39,937 nt of DNA from Leucothrix mucor (GTDB lineage Bacteria > Pseudomonadota > Gammaproteobacteria > Thiotrichales > Thiotrichaceae), in NCBI GenBank assembly GCA_015663245.1, contig DQSN01000138.1:1-39937 (forward strand). The letters run 5' to 3'. Below the pieces are notes generated by a model, which worked only from the letters and a program-made list of their open reading frames with translations, was not told where the DNA came from and did not search any database. The translations under genes and the position numbers were made by a program. Shown here in pieces: positions 17,226 through 27,952 of this stretch (position 1 is the first letter of the stretch; each line of letters begins with the position of its first letter).

Positions 17226-19487
17226 TTAAGCACTTTTATGTAGTTTTAAAGGAACAACTACAGGGTTTTTAGCGCTTTCTGTCTCATCCTTATCGCCAGT
17301 ATAAGGGTAGTGATAATCTTCGTGATAGTCTGAATCTACCGAGCGATCAACACGAGTAAATAATAAGCCAACTAAGTTACTGTGTGCTCTTTCTAGACGT
17401 TTTAAACTTTTCATTAACGTCACTTTACGAGTTTTCCCCGCCTCTACTGTTAAAATAGTTGCATCACATAATCCTGAAATTACGAGAGCATCGGCAAGAC
17501 CTAGAACGGGTGGCCCATCAATGATGATGTAATCAAAATCAGCAGAAGAATTACTTAAAAGCGTACCCATCCGTTTTCCTGATAACAACTCAACAGGGTC
17601 AGGTGGGATTGGACCTGAGGTAATAACATCTAGATTTTTTATCATCGTAGGGTGGTAAATATCGCTACTTGAGCCGCCGCCTGCTAGATAATTTGTTAAA
17701 CCCCTGTAATTTTCCAATCTAAATAACTTATGCAGTGTTGGATTACGTAGATCAGCATCGATTAATAGTATTCTATTTCCCGCTTGGGCATAAGCTGTTG
17801 CTAAGTTTAAAGCAACAGTACTTTTGCCTTCTCCAGCCGCAGAGCTGGTGATGAACATACTCTTAGGAGCGCCTTCTTGGGTTGAGAATCTCAAGCTAGT
17901 TCTAAGAGAGCGTATTGCTTCTGCTAGAGGTGATTTTGGCTCATTGAAGGTTTGTAATGCAACAGTACGTGGGCTTTTTGATGCTTGTGCAGGTAACATT
18001 CCTAATACGGGAAGTCCTGTTAGTCTCTCTAATTCATCAGGGTTTTTAACACTGTCATCCATAAACTCACGTAGGAAGGCGGCGGCCATACCTAATAGCA
18101 ATCCTAATAGAAGACCAAAAGCTATATTGGTTTTAAAGTTAGGCTTGAATTTTTTGTATGGAATTCCTGCTTTATCAATAATTGAGATATTATTACTATC
18201 AACATTTCCTGCAATATTTACTTGTTTAAGTTGTCCTAGAAGGTCTTTGTATAAATCACGATTAGATTGAACTTCACGTAAAAGAGTATTGTACCTGATA
18301 CTTTTTTGCTGGGTTTCTAAGGCATCTTTCTTCAGTTGTTCAAGCTGCTTCTTAATCATGCTTTCTTTTTGCTTAGCAGCAAAAAACTCTGATTTTAAGG
18401 CGCTTTTAATTGCGTAACTTTCAATATTGATCTGCGAACGAACTTCATCTATTTGCTTTCTAATCCGCTTTGCTCTTGATGAACGTGGAGAGTATGTTCG
18501 TAATATTTCTTGGGAATTTGCTTCAAGTCTCGCTAGCGTTTTCTTTAATGACTGTATGTAAGGGTCTTTTAATATACGCACAGAAGTAGCATTTTTGTCG
18601 TCTGCTGTTTGTTTGGACTGTTCGTAAGCCGATTCTGCTTCAATACGCTCTTTGCCAGCAGTGATAAGCTCTTCAGTCATTTTTTTCAGAGAATGAGTGT
18701 GGTTATCTTCACCGTCCGCCATTTGAATAATGCTGTACTTAGTTGCATATTGGTTCAGTACATTTTCAGATGTTTCGAGATCTTTTTTAGTTTTGTTGAT
18801 ACTTGTAGTTAAAAACTCTTTGGAGTATGAGGCGGTATCAAAGCGACGTTCTAAGTTCATTCTTACAAATGTTTTAGTGACGGCATTGGTAATTTCTGCT
18901 GAAAGTTTAGGATCTGTTGATTCGTAATTTATCTGTACGAGTTGGGAGTTACTTACAGGAGTTACGCTAAGGCTTTCTAGGAAAATGGTTTCAATAATAC
19001 TAGGGTTCATTTTATCAGTATTATTTTGTAAGCCTATCAATGACTTGAGTTGAGAAAATATTCCTGCTGAGGCAACATTTTTTTCCAAATTAAGTTGATT
19101 GATAACACGGCGAGCTAAGGCTCTACTTTGAATAAGTTGTCGTTGTGTTTCATAGAAGTCTTTATCGCTGCGTGACTCTTGTGAGTTAAACATATCGATA
19201 TTCACAACTTTTTTAGCATTTCTTTCTATTTGTAACGTAGAACTGGCTCTATAGACAGGTTCCATCGATAAGGTAATGATAATAGAGAGTAATAATGTTG
19301 CTAAGGTAAAACCAACGAGGAGAGTTTTATGCCGACTTAAGGTGTTTATAAAGTCTCGTAAATTTAGACCTGATCGATGCTCCAAAATTTCTTCAGGATA
19401 AATTTCATTAGAAGGTACAACTAGTTGATCATGCCTACTTGTACTTGAAAGATTGGCGGGAAATCTTTGGCTATTTTTTGAGCTCAT
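17226..19487 (-). CDS. Wzc-like polysaccharide co-polymerase / tyrosine autokinase (BY-kinase)
   Basis: Wzz-type N-terminus, coiled coil, TM; Walker A SSAAGEGKSTVALNLA, LLIDADLRNP, YIIIDGPPVLGLADAL; Tyr cluster YHEDYHYPY at C-terminus. Confidence 0.93.
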   Translation of the reverse strand: MSSKNSQRFPANLSSTSRHDQLVVPSNEIYPEEILEHRSGLNLRDFINTLSRHKTLLVGFTLATLLLSIIITLSMEPVYRASSTLQIERNAKKVVNIDMFNSQESRSDKDFYETQRQLIQSRALARRVINQLNLEKNVASAGIFSQLKSLIGLQNNTDKMNPSIIETIFLESLSVTPVSNSQLVQINYESTDPKLSAEITNAVTKTFVRMNLERRFDTASYSKEFLTTSINKTKKDLETSENVLNQYATKYSIIQMADGEDNHTHSLKKMTEELITAGKERIEAESAYEQSKQTADDKNATSVRILKDPYIQSLKKTLARLEANSQEILRTYSPRSSRAKRIRKQIDEVRSQINIESYAIKSALKSEFFAAKQKESMIKKQLEQLKKDALETQQKSIRYNTLLREVQSNRDLYKDLLGQLKQVNIAGNVDSNNISIIDKAGIPYKKFKPNFKTNIAFGLLLGLLLGMAAAFLREFMDDSVKNPDELERLTGLPVLGMLPAQASKSPRTVALQTFNEPKSPLAEAIRSLRTSLRFSTQEGAPKSMFITSSAAGEGKSTVALNLATAYAQAGNRILLIDADLRNPTLHKLFRLENYRGLTNYLAGGGSSSDIYHPTMIKNLDVITSGPIPPDPVELLSGKRMGTLLSNSSADFDYIIIDGPPVLGLADALVISGLCDATILTVEAGKTRKVTLMKSLKRLERAHSNLVGLLFTRVDRSVDSDYHEDYHYPYTGDKDETESAKNPVVVPLKLHKSA

Positions 19488-20010
19488 ATATTGTATTTGG
19501 TTAGGGGTGTTGGTTGGTTATTAGCACTAAAAATACTGCCATCCTTGGGTTTATCAAGAAGTTAATAAACTTTTAAAGGGTAGTAATCGCTACTTTATAG
19601 TACTAGGTATAAAAACATGGCTTTCTATTCTCACCGCAATGGCTAGTGCAGTTACCCATATTTTAAACTTATTAAAATAAAATATGTCCTTATTGGAGTC
19701 TTAATATTAACGTTCATTACATTTTATATAATGAGAATTTTTCTTGATGTCTTCCTTAGGTAGTAAGTCTCCACCTTGTTACCTTTTTACGCAAATATAA
19801 GCCGATAAACTTGGTCTTATAATCGACGAATTAACATCATTTAATCCCATACAATAAGTAATATTTTTTAACATTGAATGATAACAAATATTAAAAAATG
19901 TAACAATGAAGTGAGGGATAAATAAACAGCTTTTGGCTATCTAATTTATTGATAAGTGTAGAAAAAATATTTCTAGTTTAAAAGTCTATCTGCGATAGTA
20001 TTGTCTATTA

Positions 20011-21081
20011 TTATGATTTATAAAGGTTGTTTATAGTTTTACGCATTGGTGTTTCAAAGTATTTGTAAGATATAATTGAAGCTATGATGAGTAGAGCTAA
20101 GAAAATATAAAAATGTAACTCGTCAGACAATGATACTGTGTTGCCAATAAGTTTATCGTAAACGCCATGCAAAGGTTTTTGTAGTATGTAGAGTGAAAAA
20201 CTAGCTTCACCGAGTAATACCAGCCATTTATTGCTAAATATAGATACTATTTTCCCCTTTTCTTGTGCGAGTAAAATAATAAATAGTAAAAAAGCAGGGG
20301 CAATTAGACCGTTGGTAAAGGCTAGCTTAATACCAATAATATTTTCTATTGATGGTCTGAATGCAAGTAAGGCGGTGATTAGAATTACAGAAAAAACTAG
20401 CCAAGCTGAGTTGTATTTTGAGATCTTAGTTTTTTTATTTTTGAAAAATACACCTGTTAGAAACCCAGCAATGAAGGCGTTAAGGTGCATCAATGGATTG
20501 TAATAAATAAAGTCATGCAGGAGTGATTTTGCTACATATGCATCGCTATTGAGTAAGGTTAATAGGGTTGCTTGGGTTGCTAGCCATAATAGTACAGCAA
20601 ATATTACTAGACGTTGAGTGCCGTACTTATAGATGCTTAAAAGCAGAAAGGGAAAGCATAAGTAGAAGAATGCTTCAACCGATAGTGACCAGCCAGGAGT
20701 ATTTAAGGTAATTGGATAGCCAGGAACCCAAGCTTGGAGCATTGTTAAATGCAAAGGAAGGGTGAGAATATCGTCTGAAAGTGTTTTGTATTTTACGACG
20801 GCTATTAATAATAGAGCTATTAGGTAAATAGGATATATGCGGGCAAAGCGTGCTAGCCAATACTTCCATTTGTTGAAGTTAGATGCTTGTTGAGGCTGAT
20901 AATAGGCGATAGCCATTATGAAGCCAGATAGTATGTAAAAATAATTTACAGCTATCGGTCCAGCGGTTACTGCTTCATGCAAATATGGGATGTTTGCGGG
21001 GAATACATCCATACCATAATGAAAAAATACAACCGATAGAGCGGCAATAAAACGGGTAAATGTTATTTGATCTAATTGCAA
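20011..21081 (-). CDS. Acyltransferase family 3 (OafA/YrhL-like) membrane acyltransferase
   Basis: LDQITFTRFIAALSVVFFHYG; NYFYILSGFIMAIAY; RFARIYPIYLIAL; LNTPGWSLSVEAFFYLCFPFLL. Confidence 0.92.
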   Translation of the reverse strand: MQLDQITFTRFIAALSVVFFHYGMDVFPANIPYLHEAVTAGPIAVNYFYILSGFIMAIAYYQPQQASNFNKWKYWLARFARIYPIYLIALLLIAVVKYKTLSDDILTLPLHLTMLQAWVPGYPITLNTPGWSLSVEAFFYLCFPFLLLSIYKYGTQRLVIFAVLLWLATQATLLTLLNSDAYVAKSLLHDFIYYNPLMHLNAFIAGFLTGVFFKNKKTKISKYNSAWLVFSVILITALLAFRPSIENIIGIKLAFTNGLIAPAFLLFIILLAQEKGKIVSIFSNKWLVLLGEASFSLYILQKPLHGVYDKLIGNTVSLSDELHFYIFLALLIIASIISYKYFETPMRKTINNLYKS

Positions 21082-21158
21082 ATGAGTTACTTTGATAAAA
21101 ATGAGCGAGTAAAGGGGAGGAGTATTAATGGAAAAAACATCAATTAAATTACTTGTTT

Positions 21159-22550
21159 TTAATAGGCATTTTTATCTATAAATGCACGTGAAATAGTTAG
21201 AAATATAATTTTAATATCTAGCCACAATGTCCATTCACGCATGTATTCAAGATCAAATTCAATACGTTTTTCCATTTTATAAATAGTATTAGTCTCTCCG
21301 CGCCAGCCATTAATTTGAGCCCAGCCTGTTATGCCAGGTTTGACTAAATGTCTTAACATATAGCCAGAAATTCGTGAGCGATATTCTTCATTGTGTGCGA
21401 CAGCGTGGGGTCTAGGTCCTACAATAGACATATGTCCTTGCATGACATTTATAAACTGTGGCAACTCATCAAGCGATGTTTTGCGTAAGAATTTTCCTAT
21501 TGGGGTAAAGCGGCTATCATTTTCACATGCTTGAGTTACAGTGTCCCCATCTTCGCATACTGTCATGCTGCGAAATTTCCAAACCTTTATTTTTTCCCCT
21601 TTTAGTCCATAGCGGGTTTGTTTGAAAATAACAGGTCCTTTTGATGTGAGCTTAACAGCTACTCCTATAGTAAGCATGATAGGAGATATTAAGGTAAGAA
21701 TAATACCACCAATTAGTATATCTTCGATACGTTTGAGGAAGGCGTGATCTGCGGAGAATGGAGAGTCATAGATGCATAAAACAGGTGTTTCTGCTATTTC
21801 CATGTATTTGCTTTGTAGTAAGTTGGTTGTGAAATAGTCAGGCAATAAGCGAATAGGTGTGGCGCTGTCGGATAGAGCATCGAGAAGTTTCATCATTCTA
21901 TCTTTTGCTTCAACAGGAAGAGCAAAGTAGATTTGATCCCATTCACCTTTTTGTGCAGATGCTATTAGATCATCAAAATCACCTAAGTGTTTGTATGGAC
22001 TTCCCTCAATACCTTTTTTTCGATTTTTATCACACCTTTCGTCATAGAAACCTGCAACATGATAGCCATACTCAGGTCTGCTTTCTAAGTCGTGGGCAAA
22101 ACGTAATCCATTTTCTGTTATTCCAACAATTGCAACAGTACGGTTGTTAATGCCAATACGGCGTAAGTGGGAGAATATTTTACGCAAGGTGTAGCGAGAA
22201 ATAATAAGCAACAATGGGGTGAATATTGACCAAGAAATTAATACAATACGTGAAAAATCTTCACTAGTTTTGCTGATAAAGGCGATAAAAATTAAGGAGA
22301 AAAAGGTAAGAGTCCAAGTGATAAATATACGAATGCCTTCATCTTTAAAGGGGCGACCACTCCATGATGCATATATCTCAGTAAAGCGACCAATTAGACC
22401 AAATAAAATAACAGCACTTAGCCCTGCAATAATATAGCTATTTAGATTGTAGAACTTAGTGTAAAAGGCACCCAGCGATAGAGTCAGTAAAATAGTCAGA
22501 TTATCTGTACTACGATAAATTAGTTCTGAGCTGATTCTTTTATCTTCCAC
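21159..22550 (-). CDS. Undecaprenyl-phosphate glucose phosphotransferase (WcaJ-like initiating transferase)
   Basis: GPVIFKQTRYGLKGEKIKVWKFRSM; FLRKTSLDELPQFINVMQGHMSIVGPRPHAVAHNEEYR; LVKPGITGWAQINGWRGET. Confidence 0.93.
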   Translation of the reverse strand: MEDKRISSELIYRSTDNLTILLTLSLGAFYTKFYNLNSYIIAGLSAVILFGLIGRFTEIYASWSGRPFKDEGIRIFITWTLTFFSLIFIAFISKTSEDFSRIVLISWSIFTPLLLIISRYTLRKIFSHLRRIGINNRTVAIVGITENGLRFAHDLESRPEYGYHVAGFYDERCDKNRKKGIEGSPYKHLGDFDDLIASAQKGEWDQIYFALPVEAKDRMMKLLDALSDSATPIRLLPDYFTTNLLQSKYMEIAETPVLCIYDSPFSADHAFLKRIEDILIGGIILTLISPIMLTIGVAVKLTSKGPVIFKQTRYGLKGEKIKVWKFRSMTVCEDGDTVTQACENDSRFTPIGKFLRKTSLDELPQFINVMQGHMSIVGPRPHAVAHNEEYRSRISGYMLRHLVKPGITGWAQINGWRGETNTIYKMEKRIEFDLEYMREWTLWLDIKIIFLTISRAFIDKNAY

Positions 22551-22664
22551 TTAGACTCTCTCAAATTAATGTTTAGTTACTGTAATAATAGCTAAGTATT
22601 ATTGTTTATCAGGTATTAATATAACCAATGGCTATATTTTGATGACCTTATGTATGTAGAAATT

Positions 22665-23501
22665 TTATCTAGATGATAAATCTTTTTCCCACTTATAGTT
22701 TTGCAACTGTTTTAGTTGCAACTTGGAACGTACTCGTATGATCGTAGCAATTGCTATATAAAATGAGGCTGGTATAAATTCTTTGCTTAATAATCTGGAG
22801 ACCATAACATTACCGTAATGTTTAGCTTCTTTAACAGGGCATTGTTTGGTGCGGGATAGTTCCATATTTCCCAAGCGTGCCCGTGTTTTGATTTTGATGA
22901 GTGAAATAATATCCTGAGGTGCTCGGATATAAATTTCTGTGCCTGTAATATTAGATATTTCACTATTTTTAAAATGGCAACGAACATAGCCATCATCATT
23001 TATAATGGCAGGGAATTTTTCAAAACGTTGGCGACCTTTTTCTGTAATGATATAACTGCAAGTTGCGATAACACCTTCTTTTATATAAGGTAAATTGACC
23101 CATATCTGATAGTATTTTTTAACTAACCATGATGATTTGGAGGTGTCGATAATAGGTGTAGGTGCTGCAAGCAGCGTATCACTATTGCTGAGTTCTTGAG
23201 TTATTTTACTAATGCAATTCTCACTAAGTTGAGTGTCGGCATCGATATAAAAAATAGGGTAGGTAATGCCTAAGTCTTTTGCCGTATTTTCAGCTTTGTT
23301 TAGCGCATTAACTTTGGAAGGCTTTTGTATCTCAAGACAAATAGCAGAAGGGAAATTTTCTTTTACTATTGTGGCAGTGTTGTCGGTACAGCCATTGCAC
23401 GCAACAATCAGGTGGTCAACACCATCCTGTTTGATAATGCTGTTGAGGCAATCTTTGATTACTCCAGCTTCATTGTGTGCAGGCACGATTACTGTTGCCA
23501 T
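22665..23501 (-). CDS. Family 2 glycosyltransferase
   Basis: MATVIVPAHNEAGVIKDCLNSI; IFYIDADTQL. Confidence 0.88.
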   Translation of the reverse strand: MATVIVPAHNEAGVIKDCLNSIIKQDGVDHLIVACNGCTDNTATIVKENFPSAICLEIQKPSKVNALNKAENTAKDLGITYPIFYIDADTQLSENCISKITQELSNSDTLLAAPTPIIDTSKSSWLVKKYYQIWVNLPYIKEGVIATCSYIITEKGRQRFEKFPAIINDDGYVRCHFKNSEISNITGTEIYIRAPQDIISLIKIKTRARLGNMELSRTKQCPVKEAKHYGNVMVSRLLSKEFIPASFYIAIATIIRVRSKLQLKQLQNYKWEKDLSSR

Positions 23502-23502
23502 G

Positions 23503-24438
23503 TTAGCGATATCCTTTTAGCCAAGAGTGACGTTGCTGAAATATAGTACGCCATTCTGATAATATGACTTCCTTGTCTTTTTTTATCAAAGCCAAGATAG
23601 TGTAGGACAAATACTTGTTAATTACATGTGTTAATAGCAATTTTTTATACAAAGGCTGTTTCCAAGGCTTGGTATGCTTATTAATTAGTTCTGCTTTTCC
23701 TTTAAGAAGCTTAATCATTTTGCCTGAAAAATTAGCTTCGCTAACCCCGCCATGATGAATAATACGCGCATCGGGAGTAACGATTGGCTGATAGCCTTTT
23801 TTGATAGCTCGAATACAGTAGTCAGCTTCTTCGGCATACATGAAAAAAGTATCGTCAAGTCCTTGTAGTTCATCCCAAAGTGATCTTGGGGTAAGAAAAA
23901 AACAACCTGTAATAACATCAACTTTTCGGATGCTTTTACGATCCCAGCAACCATAGTTGTCATGATTGAAAAAACAGCTGGAACGGAATATTTTACTTAG
24001 GCCTAGGGCGCTAAATACCAGTGTTTTGAACGATATTCTAGCCCTTGCATTATTTGGATTGAGGGAGAGGTCATCGTTAAGTGTAATGCCACCCCAAACT
24101 CCTGCATTAGGCTTCTTTTTTGAAAATTGCATCAGTTTATCAATCGCACCTTCAAGAATTAGAGTATCAGGATTGAGCAATAAAATATAATCAGAGCTAC
24201 TGGCTTTTGCTCCAAGGTTAACGCCTCCTGCAAAACCTAAGTTTTCTTTTGATTCGATTAGTTCTACATTAGGAAAATTGTTGCGAATAACTTCAACCGA
24301 GTTGTCGGGAGAGGCGTTGTCGACAACGATAATGTTGAAGTCTGTTGCCTTTGTTTCATCGTAGATGGACTGAATAGCACGCTTGGTATATTCAGCGGTA
24401 TTGTATGAAACAATGACAATGTCTAGTTGTTTTTTCAC
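23503..24438 (-). CDS. Family 2 glycosyltransferase (WbbL/rhamnosyltransferase-like)
   Basis: LDIVIVSYNTAEYTKRAIQSI; VDNASPDNSVEVI; ENLGFAGGVNLG; LLLNPDTLI; ITGCFFLTPRSLWDELQGLDDTFFMYAEEADYCIRA. Confidence 0.9.
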   Translation of the reverse strand: MKKQLDIVIVSYNTAEYTKRAIQSIYDETKATDFNIIVVDNASPDNSVEVIRNNFPNVELIESKENLGFAGGVNLGAKASSSDYILLLNPDTLILEGAIDKLMQFSKKKPNAGVWGGITLNDDLSLNPNNARARISFKTLVFSALGLSKIFRSSCFFNHDNYGCWDRKSIRKVDVITGCFFLTPRSLWDELQGLDDTFFMYAEEADYCIRAIKKGYQPIVTPDARIIHHGGVSEANFSGKMIKLLKGKAELINKHTKPWKQPLYKKLLLTHVINKYLSYTILALIKKDKEVILSEWRTIFQQRHSWLKGYR

Positions 24439-24884
24439 TCAGCAAGCATCCCATATTCAATGGTTTGAATATCTGTTCTTAGAATTTTGGCGGGGTTTCC
24501 TGCGACGATACTGTTGGCTGGCACATCTTTAGTAACAACACTGCCCGCAGCAACAATGACATGATTACCAATGGTTACATTAGGTAAAATAATGGAGCCA
24601 CAGCCAATAAAGCAATGTGTCCCTATCACTGTTTTTGCTGCATGTTTACGAGAAGCATAGTCATGGGAAAGTATAATGGTATCAAAAGTTACCATGGTTT
24701 TTTCACCAATGGTTAGACCTTTGGGATTGGTTTTATCTAATCTTGCCTTAAATGATATACGAACATCTTTGGCAATATTCATGCCATACACAGTACGAAA
24801 ATACCATGTTCTGGCATAGAGTAATTTATTACGCAAACCTACTAGGTGCATAAACATTCGTTGATTGACAAAACGTAAGCGCAT
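24435..24884 (-). CDS. Left-handed beta-helix (hexapeptide) O-acyltransferase, WcaF-like
   Basis: VIGTHCFIGCGSIILPNVTIGNHVIVAAGSVVTKDVPANSIVAGNPAKIL. Confidence 0.9.
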   Translation of the reverse strand: MRLRFVNQRMFMHLVGLRNKLLYARTWYFRTVYGMNIAKDVRISFKARLDKTNPKGLTIGEKTMVTFDTIILSHDYASRKHAAKTVIGTHCFIGCGSIILPNVTIGNHVIVAAGSVVTKDVPANSIVAGNPAKILRTDIQTIEYGMLAE

Positions 24885-24888
24885 AAAT

Positions 24889-26178
24889 TTATAACCGTGG
24901 TTGTTGTTTTTGTCGAGCTTTTATCTGGGCTTTTCTTACTAGCTTTGAAACTGTTTTATTAAGCTCTGGATAATACCTAGCCCAGCCTATAGAACCAAGT
25001 ACAAAAAAGAACAACGGTTGTATTTTGCCGAAATAATCTACAGTAAAGCCAATCAGGATAAGAGACATAAAGGCTAGTATCCAAGATTTTACCATCCAGC
25101 GTGTGGCTGGGTGATGTTTATGGAGATCGCCTAAAACATGGAATACAGCGTATACAGAGCAGGAAAATAAAATAAACCCTGCAAAGACACCGTGTTGCAT
25201 AGTCATTAATAACCAAAAGCTGTCAATACTGGAGTTCATCCACTCTGGTCGAGTCCAATCATGGAGTCCAATGCCGAATACGGGGCTACCTGCTATATCG
25301 TCCATTGAATACTTCCACTGCAACATTCGGTAATAGCCTGTAACAGGATTGAATGTTAAATATGAAATAAGAATGGCAAAAACACCACGATTGGATAGCG
25401 CTTCTATAATCAGAAAAATAGATAAGCCAAAGAATGCCGCTGCTGCCCAGAGACGTTTAGCGCCAGACCAGTATTGAGCTAGTAACGCTGTCATTCCTTG
25501 AAATGCAATTGATAATAATGGCGCTGATGATAATGTTGAAACCATTCCAAGGAGTAAGGCGAGGGTTTTCAGCAAATTACTAACTTTATAGCGGTACAGG
25601 ACGAGCAATACAATGAAGGGGAAGAACATAGCGCCGATTGTTCCATACAAAATAGGATGGGCAAATAAGTTGGTGGTGCGCATAATGCCAAAGCGGATGT
25701 AATAGTGGGTATAAAGTTTCCAATCCAGAGATTCATGACCTGTCAAACGAGTTGCCCACTCGTGCAATATGCGGTGTTGGGCAATAGCTTCATAGACAGA
25801 AATAATGACAAGAAATGCCAGTATTGTTACGAATAACATGTTGATATTATAGTATATTTTAGGTGTGGTGATAAGTCCGCGTGCTAGATAGAATGCTCCG
25901 AGAATTTCAATGGTCAATATGCCCGATGATTCGATGCCTTTTTGCACTCCATGATTATATATTAAGCTGGCACTTGCGAGGAGGATGAAAATAAACAACA
26001 AAATATCAACTAAATCAGCGTTTTCTAGCACATCTTTGATATTGATAATGGTATATATTAGCGCTAGACCTAGTACAACACGATAAGCTTCAATACGCAG
26101 TGATCCAACAAGATAGTGGAACTCAACAGGAATAAAAATTGAGATAACGAACAGAATGCCCAGTATTCTATAAATCAT
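24889..26178 (-). CDS. Polysaccharide polymerase / O-antigen ligase-like (Wzy) membrane protein
   Basis: Polytopic; FGIGLHDWTRPEWMNSSIDSFWLLMTMQHGVFAGFILF resembles O-antigen polymerase loops; position in EPS operon. Confidence 0.75.
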   Translation of the reverse strand: MIYRILGILFVISIFIPVEFHYLVGSLRIEAYRVVLGLALIYTIINIKDVLENADLVDILLFIFILLASASLIYNHGVQKGIESSGILTIEILGAFYLARGLITTPKIYYNINMLFVTILAFLVIISVYEAIAQHRILHEWATRLTGHESLDWKLYTHYYIRFGIMRTTNLFAHPILYGTIGAMFFPFIVLLVLYRYKVSNLLKTLALLLGMVSTLSSAPLLSIAFQGMTALLAQYWSGAKRLWAAAAFFGLSIFLIIEALSNRGVFAILISYLTFNPVTGYYRMLQWKYSMDDIAGSPVFGIGLHDWTRPEWMNSSIDSFWLLMTMQHGVFAGFILFSCSVYAVFHVLGDLHKHHPATRWMVKSWILAFMSLILIGFTVDYFGKIQPLFFFVLGSIGWARYYPELNKTVSKLVRKAQIKARQKQQPRL

Positions 26179-27467
26179 GCAAGCTCTGTCCTTGGTAGGA
26201 GTTTATGGTATAGAAAAATTGCTATAATTGTCATGCTGAGAAAAATATTGGTAATAAGCGTTGCTATAGCCGCTCCTTCGATGCCATATTTTGGAATCAG
26301 GATGATATTACTAATTAAATCTACCATTAGTGATAGCAGCAAAACAATATTTAAATAGCGTACTTTTTCATGAATTATAAACATAAAAGAGAATGTTAGG
26401 CTGGTTGCGCGTAAAAACTGAGCAAAGAGCAATAAAACCAGTGTCATTCTAGCACTAACGTATTGATCGTTAAAGGCAAGTAATAGCCAATCTGAGAAGA
26501 ATAGCATGATGAGTGTAACCCCTAGTAGGGTAATAATGACTAGAGATGTTGATTGCCAGAAAAAGCTTCGTAGTTTTTCTTTATTGTGATGAAAAATAGA
26601 TAGTAGGCGAGGGTAGATTGTTGCATCTAGTGCGCCAAGAAAAAATAAACTAATGAAAGATATTTTAGCAGCGACGTTATAAAGAGCGACTTCTTCATTT
26701 TGGAGAAACCAAGCCACCATCAAGCTATCGATCCATAACATAAAAAAAGCGGCAAAGGAGATGGGCGCAAGTGGCAAGGAGTCTTTGAAGATTTTTAGAG
26801 GCGAGGGAGTATTTGTATCAAACTGTTTTTGAATTTTTAAATGTGGGAGTACCACAAATACTGAAAGTATGCCCGCAAGTACAATAGAGAATGTATATAG
26901 ATTAACGATTAATTGATTGTCTTTAAAAGAAGTCCAAAAGAGGGCAATTAAAAATAGAAAGCTAATTGCAGGCACTGCATTTTGCACTAACACCGATGAC
27001 GAGCTGCGTTTTAAGCCTTTCAAGTAAAAGCTATTAGTGGTGATAAGGTTAAAAAATAGTAGGGCAATCCCTGCGAGCCTTAAGTCATTTAAGTTAATTT
27101 CATTATGAAAAAAGGCTTCGCGTATCCAAGGGCTGGCAATAACCCAGATTAGAATAAAAATTAAGGAGGTGATGGTCAGCAATTTATAGCTATTTAGTAA
27201 AATTGCAGTGCATTGTTCTGTTTTATCATCCGCAATAGTTGCAACAGACTTAACGATTAGTTGATCAACCCCTATACGGCTAATCAACGACACGCCAGTT
27301 ACAAATAGCATGAGCATAAAGACAACACCAGCCTCTGATATTTGTAACTGGCGGGTGATAATGATGGAGGCTGCAAAATTTAAAGCGACTCCCGTAAAGC
27401 GGGCAATAATAGAGAAAAAACTACTGACCAACAGCGGGTTGCTAACAATTTTTTGTAGCAGACTCAT
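26175..27467 (-). CDS. Oligosaccharide flippase (Wzx, MOP/PST family)
   Basis: LNFAASIIITRQLQISEAGVVFMLMLFVTGVSLISRIGVDQLIVK; many TM helices; IPKYGIEGAAIATLITN. Confidence 0.9.
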   Translation of the reverse strand: MSLLQKIVSNPLLVSSFFSIIARFTGVALNFAASIIITRQLQISEAGVVFMLMLFVTGVSLISRIGVDQLIVKSVATIADDKTEQCTAILLNSYKLLTITSLIFILIWVIASPWIREAFFHNEINLNDLRLAGIALLFFNLITTNSFYLKGLKRSSSSVLVQNAVPAISFLFLIALFWTSFKDNQLIVNLYTFSIVLAGILSVFVVLPHLKIQKQFDTNTPSPLKIFKDSLPLAPISFAAFFMLWIDSLMVAWFLQNEEVALYNVAAKISFISLFFLGALDATIYPRLLSIFHHNKEKLRSFFWQSTSLVIITLLGVTLIMLFFSDWLLLAFNDQYVSARMTLVLLLFAQFLRATSLTFSFMFIIHEKVRYLNIVLLLSLMVDLISNIILIPKYGIEGAAIATLITNIFLSMTIIAIFLYHKLLPRTELA

Positions 27468-27952
27468 TAAGCTGTTTTTCCAGTGTTAATATAATCACCT
27501 AAAAACTGGGTTAATGTATCGAGCTTTTCTGTTTCAATAGTCTTTGATATTTGTAGGGCTGGGGTGTCTTCTAGTAGTGAATATAAGACTTCTTGAGTCG
27601 GGGCAGCATACACACCTGATAACTCTGCCATCCATTTAATACCATCGGCTTGATGATTATTACGGTGCTCACCTAGCTCGTATTGCCTATTCATAACAAT
27701 GATCGGTGTATTATTATTACGTGCGCTAATAATATTGCCCATGCCAGCATGAGAGACAAATACGCTAGCTTCTTTTATGTAAGCATTGTACTGCTCACCA
27801 TTTAAAAAGCGTTCCCATTTTACGTGTTTGGGTGTGTATTCACCACCTGCTATTTGAGTAATCACCTCTTCATCATTTGCTTGTGCCCATTCATCCATTG
27901 CTTGAATTAAACGATCAAATGGGAATTGTGTGCCGACAGCAACGAAAATCAT
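27467..27952 (-). CDS. PssE/Alg13-like glycosyltransferase catalytic subunit (GT28 C-terminal type)
   Basis: MIFVAVGTQFPFDRLIQAMDEWA; VFVSHAGMGNIISARNNNTPIIVMNRQYELGEHRNNHQ. Confidence 0.9.
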   Translation of the reverse strand: MIFVAVGTQFPFDRLIQAMDEWAQANDEEVITQIAGGEYTPKHVKWERFLNGEQYNAYIKEASVFVSHAGMGNIISARNNNTPIIVMNRQYELGEHRNNHQADGIKWMAELSGVYAAPTQEVLYSLLEDTPALQISKTIETEKLDTLTQFLGDYINTGKTA

